A DNA stretch of 6,887 nucleotides from Clostridiales bacterium (GCA_002869095.1 PKTO01000113.1:1-6887), one strand, 5' to 3'; shown: positions 1 to 5,315, counted from the stretch's first letter. The notes: generated by a model from the letters alone, not told the origin. Program-made: numbers and translations.

Positions 1-305
1 GAAAACGTGGTGGTTGTGTCCCCGTGAACCAGAATCATGTCTGGCTTCTCGACTTGGAGCATTTCCTCTATGCCCTTCAGCACCCTGCAGGTTATGTCGG
101 ACAGGGTCTGCCCGCTTTTCATTATGTCCAGGTCGTAGTCCGGCACAATCCTGAACAGGTCCAGCACCTGGTCGAGCATTTCCCTGTGCTGGGCAGTGAC
201 GCATACCTTCGCGTCTATGTATGGGCAATTCTCCAGCTTTTTTACGCCCGGGGCCATTTTTATCGCTTCCGGCATCGTGCCGAAAACCGATATTATTTTG
301 ATCAT
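1..305 (-). CDS. wecB: UDP-N-acetylglucosamine 2-epimerase, N-terminal 101 codons (partial)
   Basis: This gene starts at ATG 305-303 and runs off the left edge, so only about 101 residues are visible. WecB/MnaA is a cytoplasmic enzyme that interconverts UDP-GlcNAc and UDP-ManNAc, supplying ManNAc for teichoic-acid linkage units or other surface glycans. The visible part follows the family closely: a [12 protein letters not shown] nucleotide-binding loop (residues 8-19), [18 protein letters not shown] (34-51), VPDYDL (54-59) and LVHGDTTTT (92-100), whose Asp96 corresponds to the E. coli WecB catalytic Asp95. AAAGGAG at 312-318 is well spaced from the ATG. Residue 11 is Met where almost all members have Arg (GTRPEAIK), and residue 20 is Gly where Leu or another hydrophobic residue is usual; both are discussed as a finding. 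The neighbour wecA supports a cell-wall polymer role. The family call is sure; activity is less sure because of Met11. Confidence 0.93.
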   Translation of the reverse strand, partial: MIKIISVFGTMPEAIKMAPGVKKLENCPYIDAKVCVTAQHREMLDQVLDLFRIVPDYDLDIMKSGQTLSDITCRVLKGIEEMLQVEKPDMILVHGDTTTTF

Positions 306-325
306 GTTGGACTCCTTTATAAGTG

Positions 326-552
326 CAGATGTCAGATGTAAGATATCAGATTTCAGGTTACAGATGTCAGTAAATGCAAAGACAAGTGCAGATGTCAGAT
401 ATCAGATGTCAGGTGCCAGTAAATGCAAAAGACTAAAAACAAAGCATCAAACAACACCGAGTCTTTTTCTACTTCCTGTTCCCTATTATCTATTATCTGT
501 TATCTTTTATCTGATACCTGTCATCTGATACCTGATACCTGATTTCTGTTAT
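326..552. repeat. Heptad inverted-repeat element 1 (before wecB)
   Basis: This is the longest of four related elements. The left arm has heptads in unbroken 7-nt register from 326 to 370 (CAGATGT, CAGATGT, AAGATAT, CAGATTT, CAGGTTA, CAGATGT, CAG) and again from 389 to 419. The two blocks are separated by a non-heptad core that starts at 368 (CAGTAAATGCAAAGAC) and recurs at 417-433 with one extra A, so the left module is duplicated with a period near 49 bp. The right arm has eleven heptads in register, 476-552 (CTGTTAT, CTGATAC, CTATTAT and variants), roughly the reverse complement of the left arm. AAAAGACT (427-434) and AGTCTTTT (460-467) form a perfect 8-bp inner stem. In the transcript the left-arm end lies 7 nt upstream of the wecB Shine-Dalgarno. 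Function is unknown. Confidence 0.85.
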
Positions 553-566
553 CTATTAATAAACAT

Positions 567-599
567 AAAAACCCGATCATTTTATATAATCAGGTTTTT
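567..599 (-). terminator. Weak intrinsic terminator after wecA
   Basis: AAAAACCCGAT (567-577) and ATCAGGTTTTT (589-599) can pair over 11 bp with one C/A mismatch around an 11-nt AT-rich loop. Read on the minus strand, the hairpin ends in GGGTTTTT, giving a U-tract, and lies 42 nt past the wecA stop. The stem has few GC pairs, so termination may be partial. The near symmetry would let it work in either direction, but no plus-strand gene is present. It suggests wecB is at least partly expressed separately from wecA. Confidence 0.5.
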
Positions 600-641
600 T
601 GCGCAAAGACACTTTGAAAGCTCGATTTCGTACATCATGAC

Positions 642-1664
642 CTATTTTCTCCCCGCTCTTGCCTGTTCGGCGACGACAGGGACCATTACAAGGACCAGTG
701 TGGCCGCAATCATTCCGAATCCGCTGATGTATTCGCTGTTCATAAGAAAAACCACGCTCATGCCAAGCATGAGGCTTATCCCGTACATCAAAAGAACGGC
801 GCGCTTCTGGCAAAGTCCTGCTGAAAGCAATTTATGGTGAAGATGCCTCTTGTCGGCCTCCATTATTGATTTTCCACCTATGACCCTTCTGCATATGGCA
901 AGGGTTGTATCCATTATGGGAAGTCCCATAGCGAGTATGGGCAGCACCATTGTAAGCGCCGTAGCACCTTTGATTACACCCTCTATCGAAATTGCCGCCA
1001 GCACAAAGCCCAGAAACAGGCTTCCCGTATCCCCCATGAATATTCTTGCGGGATTGAAATTGAAGGGCAAAAATCCCAGGCATCCTCCGGCAAGTATCAG
1101 AGTGACCAATGCTGTTTCATGCATTCCGTTCACGTATGCGATGTATGAAAGCGTCACGGCTGATATTGTGTAGATTCCCGCAGCCAGTCCGTCCAAGCCG
1201 TCTATGAGGTTGAATGTGTTTGTTATGCCGACTATCCAGAAAACCGTTATCGGTACGCTTAGGCTGCCCAGGTATATGAGTCCTTCAGATTCGAAGAAGT
1301 TTGTGAAGAAGTCTATCCTTATGCCGAAATGCACCAGAACAAGGGCCGCGCAAATTTGAACAAGCAGCTTTACCTTGGCGGAGACTCCTCTTATGTCGTC
1401 CACTATTCCGATTCCGACAATCATGGTTGAACCAAGTATTATGCCTGTGGTCTTGTTGTCCACTCCCGCAAAAGCAACAAGGGTCACAACAAAAGCCAAA
1501 TAAATGGCCAAACCCCCCATTCTGGGAATGGGGCTCTTGTGGACCCTGCGGTCGTCCTCCGGCACGTCCATTGCACCGACCTTTCGGGCAAGCTTCTCGA
1601 CGAAGGGCGTCATTATATAGGTTAGAATGGCCGAAACAAGAATCGGCAGTATGTATATTTCCAT
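642..1664 (-). CDS. wecA: Undecaprenyl-phosphate GlcNAc-1-phosphate transferase (WecA/TagO family)
   Basis: This 340-residue polytopic membrane enzyme transfers GlcNAc-1-phosphate from UDP-GlcNAc to undecaprenyl phosphate. That is the first step of teichoic-acid or other lipid-linked surface glycan synthesis, on the cytoplasmic membrane face. Family motifs appear in order: DDRRVHKSPIPRMGGLAIY (37-55), the Asp pair in IVDDIRG (D89, D90), the catalytic loop NLIDGLDGLAAG (152-163), NFNPARIFMGDTGSLFLG (202-219), and the cytoplasmic HLHHKLL (274-280), typical of WecA/TagO and RgpG rather than MraY. Hydrophobic stretches run from residue 2 to near the C-terminus, consistent with about ten or eleven membrane helices. 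AGGGG at 1673-1677 lies 8 nt before the ATG. The adjacent wecB makes UDP-ManNAc for the next sugar of a linkage unit. The acceptor polymer cannot be told from this window; in a Gram-positive the symbol tagO would be equally apt. Confidence 0.96.
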   Translation of the reverse strand: MEIYILPILVSAILTYIMTPFVEKLARKVGAMDVPEDDRRVHKSPIPRMGGLAIYLAFVVTLVAFAGVDNKTTGIILGSTMIVGIGIVDDIRGVSAKVKLLVQICAALVLVHFGIRIDFFTNFFESEGLIYLGSLSVPITVFWIVGITNTFNLIDGLDGLAAGIYTISAVTLSYIAYVNGMHETALVTLILAGGCLGFLPFNFNPARIFMGDTGSLFLGFVLAAISIEGVIKGATALTMVLPILAMGLPIMDTTLAICRRVIGGKSIMEADKRHLHHKLLSAGLCQKRAVLLMYGISLMLGMSVVFLMNSEYISGFGMIAATLVLVMVPVVAEQARAGRK

Positions 1665-1679
1665 GGTTTAAACCCCTGT

Positions 1680-1833
1680 TAGATGTCAGTTGACAGTTGG
1701 CAGATGTCAGTAAATACAAAGACAAATGCATAAGTACAGATGTCAGATGTCAGATGTCAAGCTGTTCGATCTTTTATCTTTAATCTTTTAACTGTTATCT
1801 GTTACCTGTTACCTGTTACCTGTTACCTGTTTT
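1680..1833. repeat. Heptad inverted-repeat element 2 (before wecA)
   Basis: The left arm is in 7-nt register over 1680-1710 (TAGATGT, CAGTTGA, CAGTTGG, CAGATGT, CAG). A core follows from 1708 that matches element 1 positions 368-389 at 20 of 22 bases, then three more exact CAGATGT heptads at 1737-1757. The right arm is six heptads at 1792-1833 (CTGTTAT, four CTGTTAC, CTGTTTT), introduced by TAATCTTTT (1781-1789). The element reaches to about 3 nt from the AGGGG Shine-Dalgarno of wecA, closer than in the other three copies. The four identical CTGTTAC units suggest recent slippage expansion. If the promoter proposed at 1853-1880 is real, the whole element is the 5' leader of wecA mRNA. Confidence 0.85.
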
Positions 1834-1852
1834 CTTCCTGCTTCACTCTTAC

Positions 1853-1880
1853 ATTCTATCACTAGCATTTTTTTTTGCAA
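1853..1880 (-). promoter_or_regulatory. Candidate sigma-A promoter for wecA
   Basis: On the minus strand TTGCAA (1880-1875) is followed after 16 nt by TAGAAT (1858-1853), 5 of 6 against TATAAT, with an upstream TGA that makes an extended -10. The spacer contains a run of nine A. It lies past the comEB stop and just before the repeat element, so a transcript would start near 1846 and carry roughly 180 nt of leader before the wecA start. The call rests on hexamer matching alone in an AT-rich spacer, so it is tentative. Confidence 0.35.
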
Positions 1881-1907
1881 TGACAGGCAATTTTTTGTCA
1901 CTCAAGT

Positions 1908-2354
1908 TTAATCTTTATAGAGCACAAGCTCTATTCCGGCTTCCTGAAGGATTGCCATTGAAAGCTCGTCCGGATAGCTGCCCTTGAACACTATTTTTTC
2001 GATGCCCGCGTTGACCGCCATCTTGGCGCAAAGGGAGCAGGGCTGGAGGGTGACATACATGGTTCCCCCCTGTATGCTTATTCCGTGGTAGGCCGCCTGG
2101 ATTATGGCGTTCTGCTCGGCATGCAGCGCTCTGCAAAGCTCGTGCCTCTCGCCCGACGGGACTTTCATCTGTTCCCTCAGGCAGCCCCCAAGCTCCAGGC
2201 AGTGGCGCATTCCGCTCGGCGCCCCGTTGTATCCTGTCGTGAGTATTCTTTTGTCCTTGACGATCACCGCCCCCACCTGCCTCCTGAGGCAGGTCGAGCG
2301 CGTCTTCACAAGTTCGGCTATATCCATGAAATACTGGTTCCAGTCGGGTCGCAT
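1908..2354 (-). CDS. comEB: Deoxycytidylate (dCMP) deaminase, ComEB type
   Basis: This 148-residue zinc enzyme of the cytidine/dCMP deaminase superfamily converts dCMP to dUMP, feeding thymidylate synthesis in the cytoplasm. The zinc site is complete: HAEQNA with His78 as ligand and Glu80 as proton shuttle, and PCSLC with Cys106 and Cys109 as the other ligands. The N-terminal [14 protein letters not shown] (19-32) and GYNGAPSG (41-48), followed by a Cys/His-rich insert (51-74), are typical of dCMP deaminases rather than cytidine or tRNA-adenosine deaminases. The start at ATG 2354 has AAGGAG (2362-2367) 7 nt upstream. ComEB in B. subtilis lies in a competence operon but is not itself needed for competence; here it sits beside upp, fitting pyrimidine nucleotide supply. 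Allosteric control by dCTP/dTTP is known in some members, but I cannot judge it here. Confidence 0.95.
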   Translation of the reverse strand: MRPDWNQYFMDIAELVKTRSTCLRRQVGAVIVKDKRILTTGYNGAPSGMRHCLELGGCLREQMKVPSGERHELCRALHAEQNAIIQAAYHGISIQGGTMYVTLQPCSLCAKMAVNAGIEKIVFKGSYPDELSMAILQEAGIELVLYKD

Positions 2355-2375
2355 AAAGTCACTCCTTCGGTGTGA

Positions 2376-2497
2376 CAGATATCAGATCTCAGTTGTCAGA
2401 TTTCAGGAAAAACAAAAAATCTAATGCACATATATCATCTTTTGTCTGCTTGTAATCTTTTTTTCTTTTGTGATACCTGATATCTTATATCTGTTTT
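2376..2497. repeat. Heptad inverted-repeat element 3 (before comEB)
   Basis: This is the shortest copy. The left arm 2376-2406 is in exact register: CAGATAT, CAGATCT, CAGTTGT, CAGATTT, CAG. The right arm 2470-2497 is GTGATAC, CTGATAT, CTTATAT, CTGTTTT, introduced by TAATCTTTT (2453-2461). Between them lie an A-rich stretch and then a T-rich stretch. The 17 bases CAGTTGTCAGATTTCAG (2390-2406) recur exactly in element 4 (3164-3180). The element takes up nearly the whole upp-comEB gap: it begins a few nt past the upp stop (2501) and ends 8 nt before the comEB Shine-Dalgarno. Confidence 0.82.
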
Positions 2498-2500
2498 TCT

Positions 2501-3130
2501 CTATTTCGTCCCAAACAGTCTGTCGCCTGCGTCTCCCAGGCCTGGAACTAGATATGCATGGTCGTTGAGTTTTTCGTCTACAGCGGCGACGTATATGTCG
2601 ACGTCGGGATGGGCCTTTGTTACCGCCTCTATGCCTTCCGGAGCTGCGATGAGGCAGCAAAGCTTAATGTTCTGGACTCCCCTGTCCTTTATGAATCCTA
2701 TTGCCGCTATGGCGGATCCGCCTGTTGCAAGCATGGGGTCTACTACTATCAAGTCGCGCTCTGTGACATCGGCAGGCATTTTGCAGTAATACTCGACCGG
2801 CTCAAGGGTCTCGGGGTCGCGGTAAAGCCCTATGTGGCCCACCTTGGCAGCGGGTATCAGGGTCAGAAATCCGTCAACCATTCCAAGCCCTGCCCTGAGT
2901 ATGGGAACGATGCCCACTTTTCGGCCGGCGATTATCTTGCCTGTGGTCTTGCAGATCGGCGTTTCGATTTCGATGTCCTCAAGCGGAATGTCCCTTGTCG
3001 CTTCATATGCAATGAGTGTGGACATTTCCTTTGCAAGCTCGCGGAATTCCTTTGCGCCCGTCTTGATGTCCCTTAGATACGTCAGCTTGTGCTGAATGAG
3101 GGGATGATCCATTACATGTACTTTACCCAT
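2501..3130 (-). CDS. upp: Uracil phosphoribosyltransferase
   Basis: This 209-residue cytoplasmic salvage enzyme makes UMP and pyrophosphate from uracil and PRPP. The PRPP-binding loop is intact ([12 protein letters not shown], residues 129-140). The N-terminal half shows the family blocks [14 protein letters not shown] (8-21) and [14 protein letters not shown] (74-87). The C-terminal uracil-binding segment [16 protein letters not shown] (193-208) ends one residue before the stop, as in other Upp proteins of about 209 residues. AGGAGG (3137-3142) lies 6 nt before ATG 3130-3128. In many Clostridia upp lies between rpiB and the wecA/wecB or atp genes, as here. I see no obvious PyrR-type attenuator in the leader, which is instead occupied by a heptad repeat element. 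No key residue looks altered. Confidence 0.97.
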   Translation of the reverse strand: MGKVHVMDHPLIQHKLTYLRDIKTGAKEFRELAKEMSTLIAYEATRDIPLEDIEIETPICKTTGKIIAGRKVGIVPILRAGLGMVDGFLTLIPAAKVGHIGLYRDPETLEPVEYYCKMPADVTERDLIVVDPMLATGGSAIAAIGFIKDRGVQNIKLCCLIAAPEGIEAVTKAHPDVDIYVAAVDEKLNDHAYLVPGLGDAGDRLFGTK

Positions 3131-3149
3131 TTATAGCCTCCTATTAGTT

Positions 3150-3342
3150 TAGATGTCAGTTATCAGTTGTCAGATTTCAGATTTCAGAAAAACCATCAAA
3201 CTCAAAAGATTTAAGTACCAAGTGCAGATTTCAGTTTTCTATCCTTTTTTTAATCTTTTGTGATATCTGTTATCTGTTATCTGTTTCCTGTTCATTGTTT
3301 TTGATCTTTTACTGATATCTGTTATCTGATATCAGATATCTG
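3150..3342. repeat. Heptad inverted-repeat element 4 (before upp)
   Basis: The left arm 3150-3187 is in register: TAGATGT, CAGTTAT, CAGTTGT, CAGATTT, CAGATTT, CAG. A further CAGATTTCAG lies at 3225-3234 after CAAGTG, as in element 1 at 384-398. The right arm is present twice: TAATCTTTTGTGATAT then CTGTTAT heptads (3251-3294), and a second copy from 3302 (TGATCTTTTACTGATAT then heptads, to 3342), a period near 51 bp. The second copy includes the 16-bp perfect palindrome TATCTGATATCAGATA (3323-3338), where the heptad flips from CTGATAT to CAGATAT without losing register. CAAAAGATT (3203-3211) and AATCTTTTG (3252-3260) form a perfect 9-bp inner stem. The element spans from 5 nt past the rpiB stop to 8 nt before the upp Shine-Dalgarno. 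Confidence 0.85.
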
Positions 3343-3347
3343 CCTTT

Positions 3348-3785
3348 CTACTCTTCTATCTCCATTATCTTCTCTACTCTTCTTTCGTGGCGTCCGCCCT
3401 CGAATTCGGCTTCCAGCCATGCGTCGACTATTCCGGTTGCTATTCCATCTCCCACTACTCTTCCGCCCATAGCAATCATGTTGGCGTTGTTGTGGGACTT
3501 GGCCATTCTGGCCGAGTATTCCTCCGATACGAGCGCGCAGCGGATTCCCTTTACCTTGTTTGCCGCAAGCGATATTCCTATGCCTGTTCCGCAGCAGACT
3601 ATTCCCCTGTCGCATTCGCCGCTCATTACAGCCTCTGCCGTTATCCTTCCGTAGTCGGGATAATCCACAGAATCGTTGTTGAAGGTTCCGTAGTCGGCAA
3701 ACTCGATTCCCTTTCTGTTGAGATGCTTCTTGATTGCTTCTTTAAGTTCAAATCCCCCGTGGTCCGATCCCAATGCAACTTTCAT
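3348..3785 (-). CDS. rpiB: Ribose-5-phosphate isomerase B
   Basis: This 145-residue cytoplasmic enzyme of the RpiB/LacAB family interconverts ribose 5-phosphate and ribulose 5-phosphate in the pentose phosphate pathway, and so supplies ribose for PRPP, the co-substrate of the downstream Upp. Active-site elements are all visible: SDHGG with Asp8 and His9, the catalytic-cysteine loop CCGTGIGIS (Cys65 aligns with E. coli RpiB Cys66), HNNANM with His98 (E. coli His99), GGRVVG with Arg109, and EGGRHERRV (129-137) with phosphate-binding Arg/His residues. The length is normal. The ATG at 3785 lies 1 nt after the ywlE stop, and its AGGGGAG Shine-Dalgarno is inside the ywlE coding end, so the two are likely translationally coupled. 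Some family members act on allose or galactose phosphates; the housekeeping context favours ribose. Confidence 0.96.
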   Translation of the reverse strand: MKVALGSDHGGFELKEAIKKHLNRKGIEFADYGTFNNDSVDYPDYGRITAEAVMSGECDRGIVCCGTGIGISLAANKVKGIRCALVSEEYSARMAKSHNNANMIAMGGRVVGDGIATGIVDAWLEAEFEGGRHERRVEKIMEIEE

Positions 3786-3786
3786 A

Positions 3787-4254
3787 TTATTCTCCCCTTT
3801 TGTAATTTATGATCTTTTCGAAGCCCTTTTCCAAGGCTTCCTCTATCTCTTTGGCGCACTTCCTGTAATCATCCAGGGATCCGCCTATGGGATCGGCTAT
3901 GTCTCTTTCTTCATAGCCGCCCACAAAATCCTTCAGTGTATGTATGTGCCTGTCCTTTTGTGCGAACATGCTGAAAGCCTGATATGCATGGCTCTTGGTC
4001 ATGGTCAGGATCAAGTCGCTTTCTTCGATGTCTTCGCGGCTGAGCTGCCTGACCACATGGTTTCCTATCCGTATGTGCTTTTCTCCCACAGCCAGGAAAG
4101 CGTTCTCGGCTACCGGCTTTCCTACGGCCGCAACCAAGCCTCTTGACGAAACCTCAACATCCTCTACGCCCGCCTTCTTGAGCATCTTTTTGAAGATGCC
4201 TTCCGCCATAGGGCTCCTGCATGTGTTCCCAGTGCATAGAAACAATACCTTCAT
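3787..4254 (-). CDS. ywlE: Low-molecular-weight phosphatase, probable protein-arginine phosphatase YwlE
   Basis: The protein belongs to the low-molecular-weight protein-tyrosine phosphatase fold. With the ATG at 4254 it has 155 residues. The P-loop CTGNTCRS (7-14) gives nucleophile Cys7 and Arg13. DPIGG near residue 121 supplies the general-acid Asp. In B. subtilis YwlE, Thr11 in this same loop favours phosphoarginine, whereas tyrosine-specific relatives usually carry Ile; Thr11 is present here, so a role reversing McsB-type protein-arginine phosphorylation is likely. That is inference, because no mcsB is visible in the window. Start choice: a GTG at 4263 overlaps the sua5 stop (GTGA) and would add three residues, but its AAGGA sits right against it, while the ATG at 4254 has the same AAGGAAG at good spacing and restores YwlE numbering. 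The gene sits directly between sua5 and rpiB, as in related Firmicutes. Confidence 0.9.
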   Translation of the reverse strand: MKVLFLCTGNTCRSPMAEGIFKKMLKKAGVEDVEVSSRGLVAAVGKPVAENAFLAVGEKHIRIGNHVVRQLSREDIEESDLILTMTKSHAYQAFSMFAQKDRHIHTLKDFVGGYEERDIADPIGGSLDDYRKCAKEIEEALEKGFEKIINYKRGE

Positions 4255-4259
4255 CGGGT

Positions 4260-5315
4260 TCACTTCCTTTCGATCCAGCGGTTGCCCGCGGCTTTCTTCA
4301 GCCTGTTCATTACGGCTCTTCCTATGGCTTCCTCTTCTATGGTTTCGGAGAGTATAACGTCCATTTTCATTTCATCGAAAAGCCTGAGGGCCATGAACAA
4401 CCTTGAAGCAATTTCTTCCGGCCTTTGCCGGCTGCCCAGGGATACCGCCGTAAAGCCTTCGTAGCTTCCCATGTTTTCGTCAGTGGCAAGAATGCCCACC
4501 TTTTTGCCTTTAGCTTTGAGTTCTTCCGCCTCGCCCAATATGGCGCCGACCATTTCGTCTATGCCTCCGCCAGCCATGAATACATCGGCATCGGGAGAGT
4601 AGTGGGTGTATTTCATTCCCGGAGACTTCGGAACCAAGGGGCTGTCCGATTTCAAAAGGGCCTCGTCGATTTGACAGGCTCCGGTGACCGAAGCTATTTG
4701 GTCCCGCGTGACACCTCCAGGCCTAAGTATCACCGGCACACGGCCGGTAACGTCCAAAACGGTTGATTCCAGTCCAACGGCGGTTTCGCCTCCGCACACT
4801 ATGCAGTCGACTTTCCCGAAAAGGTCCTTTAAGACGTGTTCCTCCCTGGTGGGGCTGGGTTTGCCCGAGAGGTTTGCGCTTGGGGCCGCCACAGGCACTC
4901 CCGCCATTTTTATGAGCCTTTTTGCGAGAGGGTGCGACGGCATTCTGACCGCCACGGTATCGAGCCCCGCGGTAACAATTTCCGGAACCGCATCGGATTT
5001 CCTGAAAATCATTGTGAGGGGGCCCGGCCAGAACACGGCCATTAGGGCCTCCGCCGCCTCGGGCACGTCGCTGACGAGGGCCTCAAGCTCGCACCTCTCC
5101 GCTATATGCACTATGAGGGGGTTGTCCGAAGGGCGTCCCTTGGCAACGAATATTTTGCCTACGGCTTCCTTTGAAAGTGCGTTGGCTCCCAGCCCGTAGA
5201 CCGTTTCTGTGGGGAACACAACGGTAGCCCCTTCCCTGAGGAGTTTTGCAGGATGAGCCAGCTTGTCGCCATCAATCCGGCTGGGGTCCATATAAATTAT
5301 CTGGGTCTTTTTCAC
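4260..5315 (-). CDS. sua5: Threonylcarbamoyl-AMP synthase (Sua5/YwlC)
   Basis: This enzyme makes threonylcarbamoyl-AMP from threonine, bicarbonate and ATP, the first step of the t6A modification at position 37 of ANN-decoding tRNAs. With the start at GTG 5315 it has 351 residues and the two-domain Sua5 layout rather than the short YrdC form. The N-terminal YrdC-like domain has PTETVYGLG (35-43), KGRPSDNPLIVHI (59-71), APSANLSG (144-151) and ESTVLDV (183-189). A linker with SPGMKYTHYSP (231-241) follows, then the Sua5 domain, ending in the AIGRAVMNRL block. Start choice: AGAGGGG (5324-5330) is 8 nt upstream of GTG 5315; an in-frame GTG at 5324 lies within that site, and a TTG further upstream lies in the prfA hairpin. 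The stop is 5 nt from the ywlE ATG. The symbol ywlC is used in Bacillus. Confidence 0.94.
   Translation of the reverse strand: MKKTQIIYMDPSRIDGDKLAHPAKLLREGATVVFPTETVYGLGANALSKEAVGKIFVAKGRPSDNPLIVHIAERCELEALVSDVPEAAEALMAVFWPGPLTMIFRKSDAVPEIVTAGLDTVAVRMPSHPLAKRLIKMAGVPVAAPSANLSGKPSPTREEHVLKDLFGKVDCIVCGGETAVGLESTVLDVTGRVPVILRPGGVTRDQIASVTGACQIDEALLKSDSPLVPKSPGMKYTHYSPDADVFMAGGGIDEMVGAILGEAEELKAKGKKVGILATDENMGSYEGFTAVSLGSRQRPEEIASRLFMALRLFDEMKMDVILSETIEEEAIGRAVMNRLKKAAGNRWIERK

Larger units (their letters stand above)
306..641. other. wecA-wecB spacer (336 bp), no gene
   Basis: I see no gene on either strand here. In transcription order the spacer holds a weak intrinsic terminator (567-599), then a long heptad repeat element (326-552) that ends 7 nt before the wecB Shine-Dalgarno sequence. 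Open frames that cross the heptads give low-complexity peptides with no family resemblance and no ribosome site. No clear promoter for wecB was found, although a terminator after wecA would imply one. Confidence 0.8.

Noticed and set aside
196..528. Plus-strand open frame across wecB and the heptads
   Set aside because: The predicted peptide reads through antisense wecB and then the 7-nt repeats, giving low-complexity sequence with no Shine-Dalgarno support.
326..552. CRISPR array
   Set aside because: Units are 7 nt, tandem and degenerate, with no unique spacers of 25-40 nt, no repeats of CRISPR length and no cas genes.
1864..1903. Intrinsic terminator after comEB
   Set aside because: The inverted pieces (TTGC/GCAA or TGACA/TGTCA) are only 4-5 bp, and on the minus strand the run following them is A, not T. 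The A-tract fits better as a promoter spacer.
2558..3076. Long plus-strand open frame opposite upp
   Set aside because: It is antisense to a clear upp gene, has no family resemblance and no convincing ribosome site. Similar plus-strand frames opposite sua5 (4684-5199) and the other genes are shadows for the same reasons.
326..3342. Insertion sequence or standard MITE
   Set aside because: No transposase, no consistent terminal inverted repeat ending, and no target-site duplication could be identified by eye, although a non-autonomous origin is not excluded.
3131..3347. PyrR-type or other riboswitch in the upp leader
   Set aside because: No PyrR-binding loop, terminator/antiterminator pair with a U-tract, or other recognisable aptamer could be seen. 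The leader is taken up by the heptad element.
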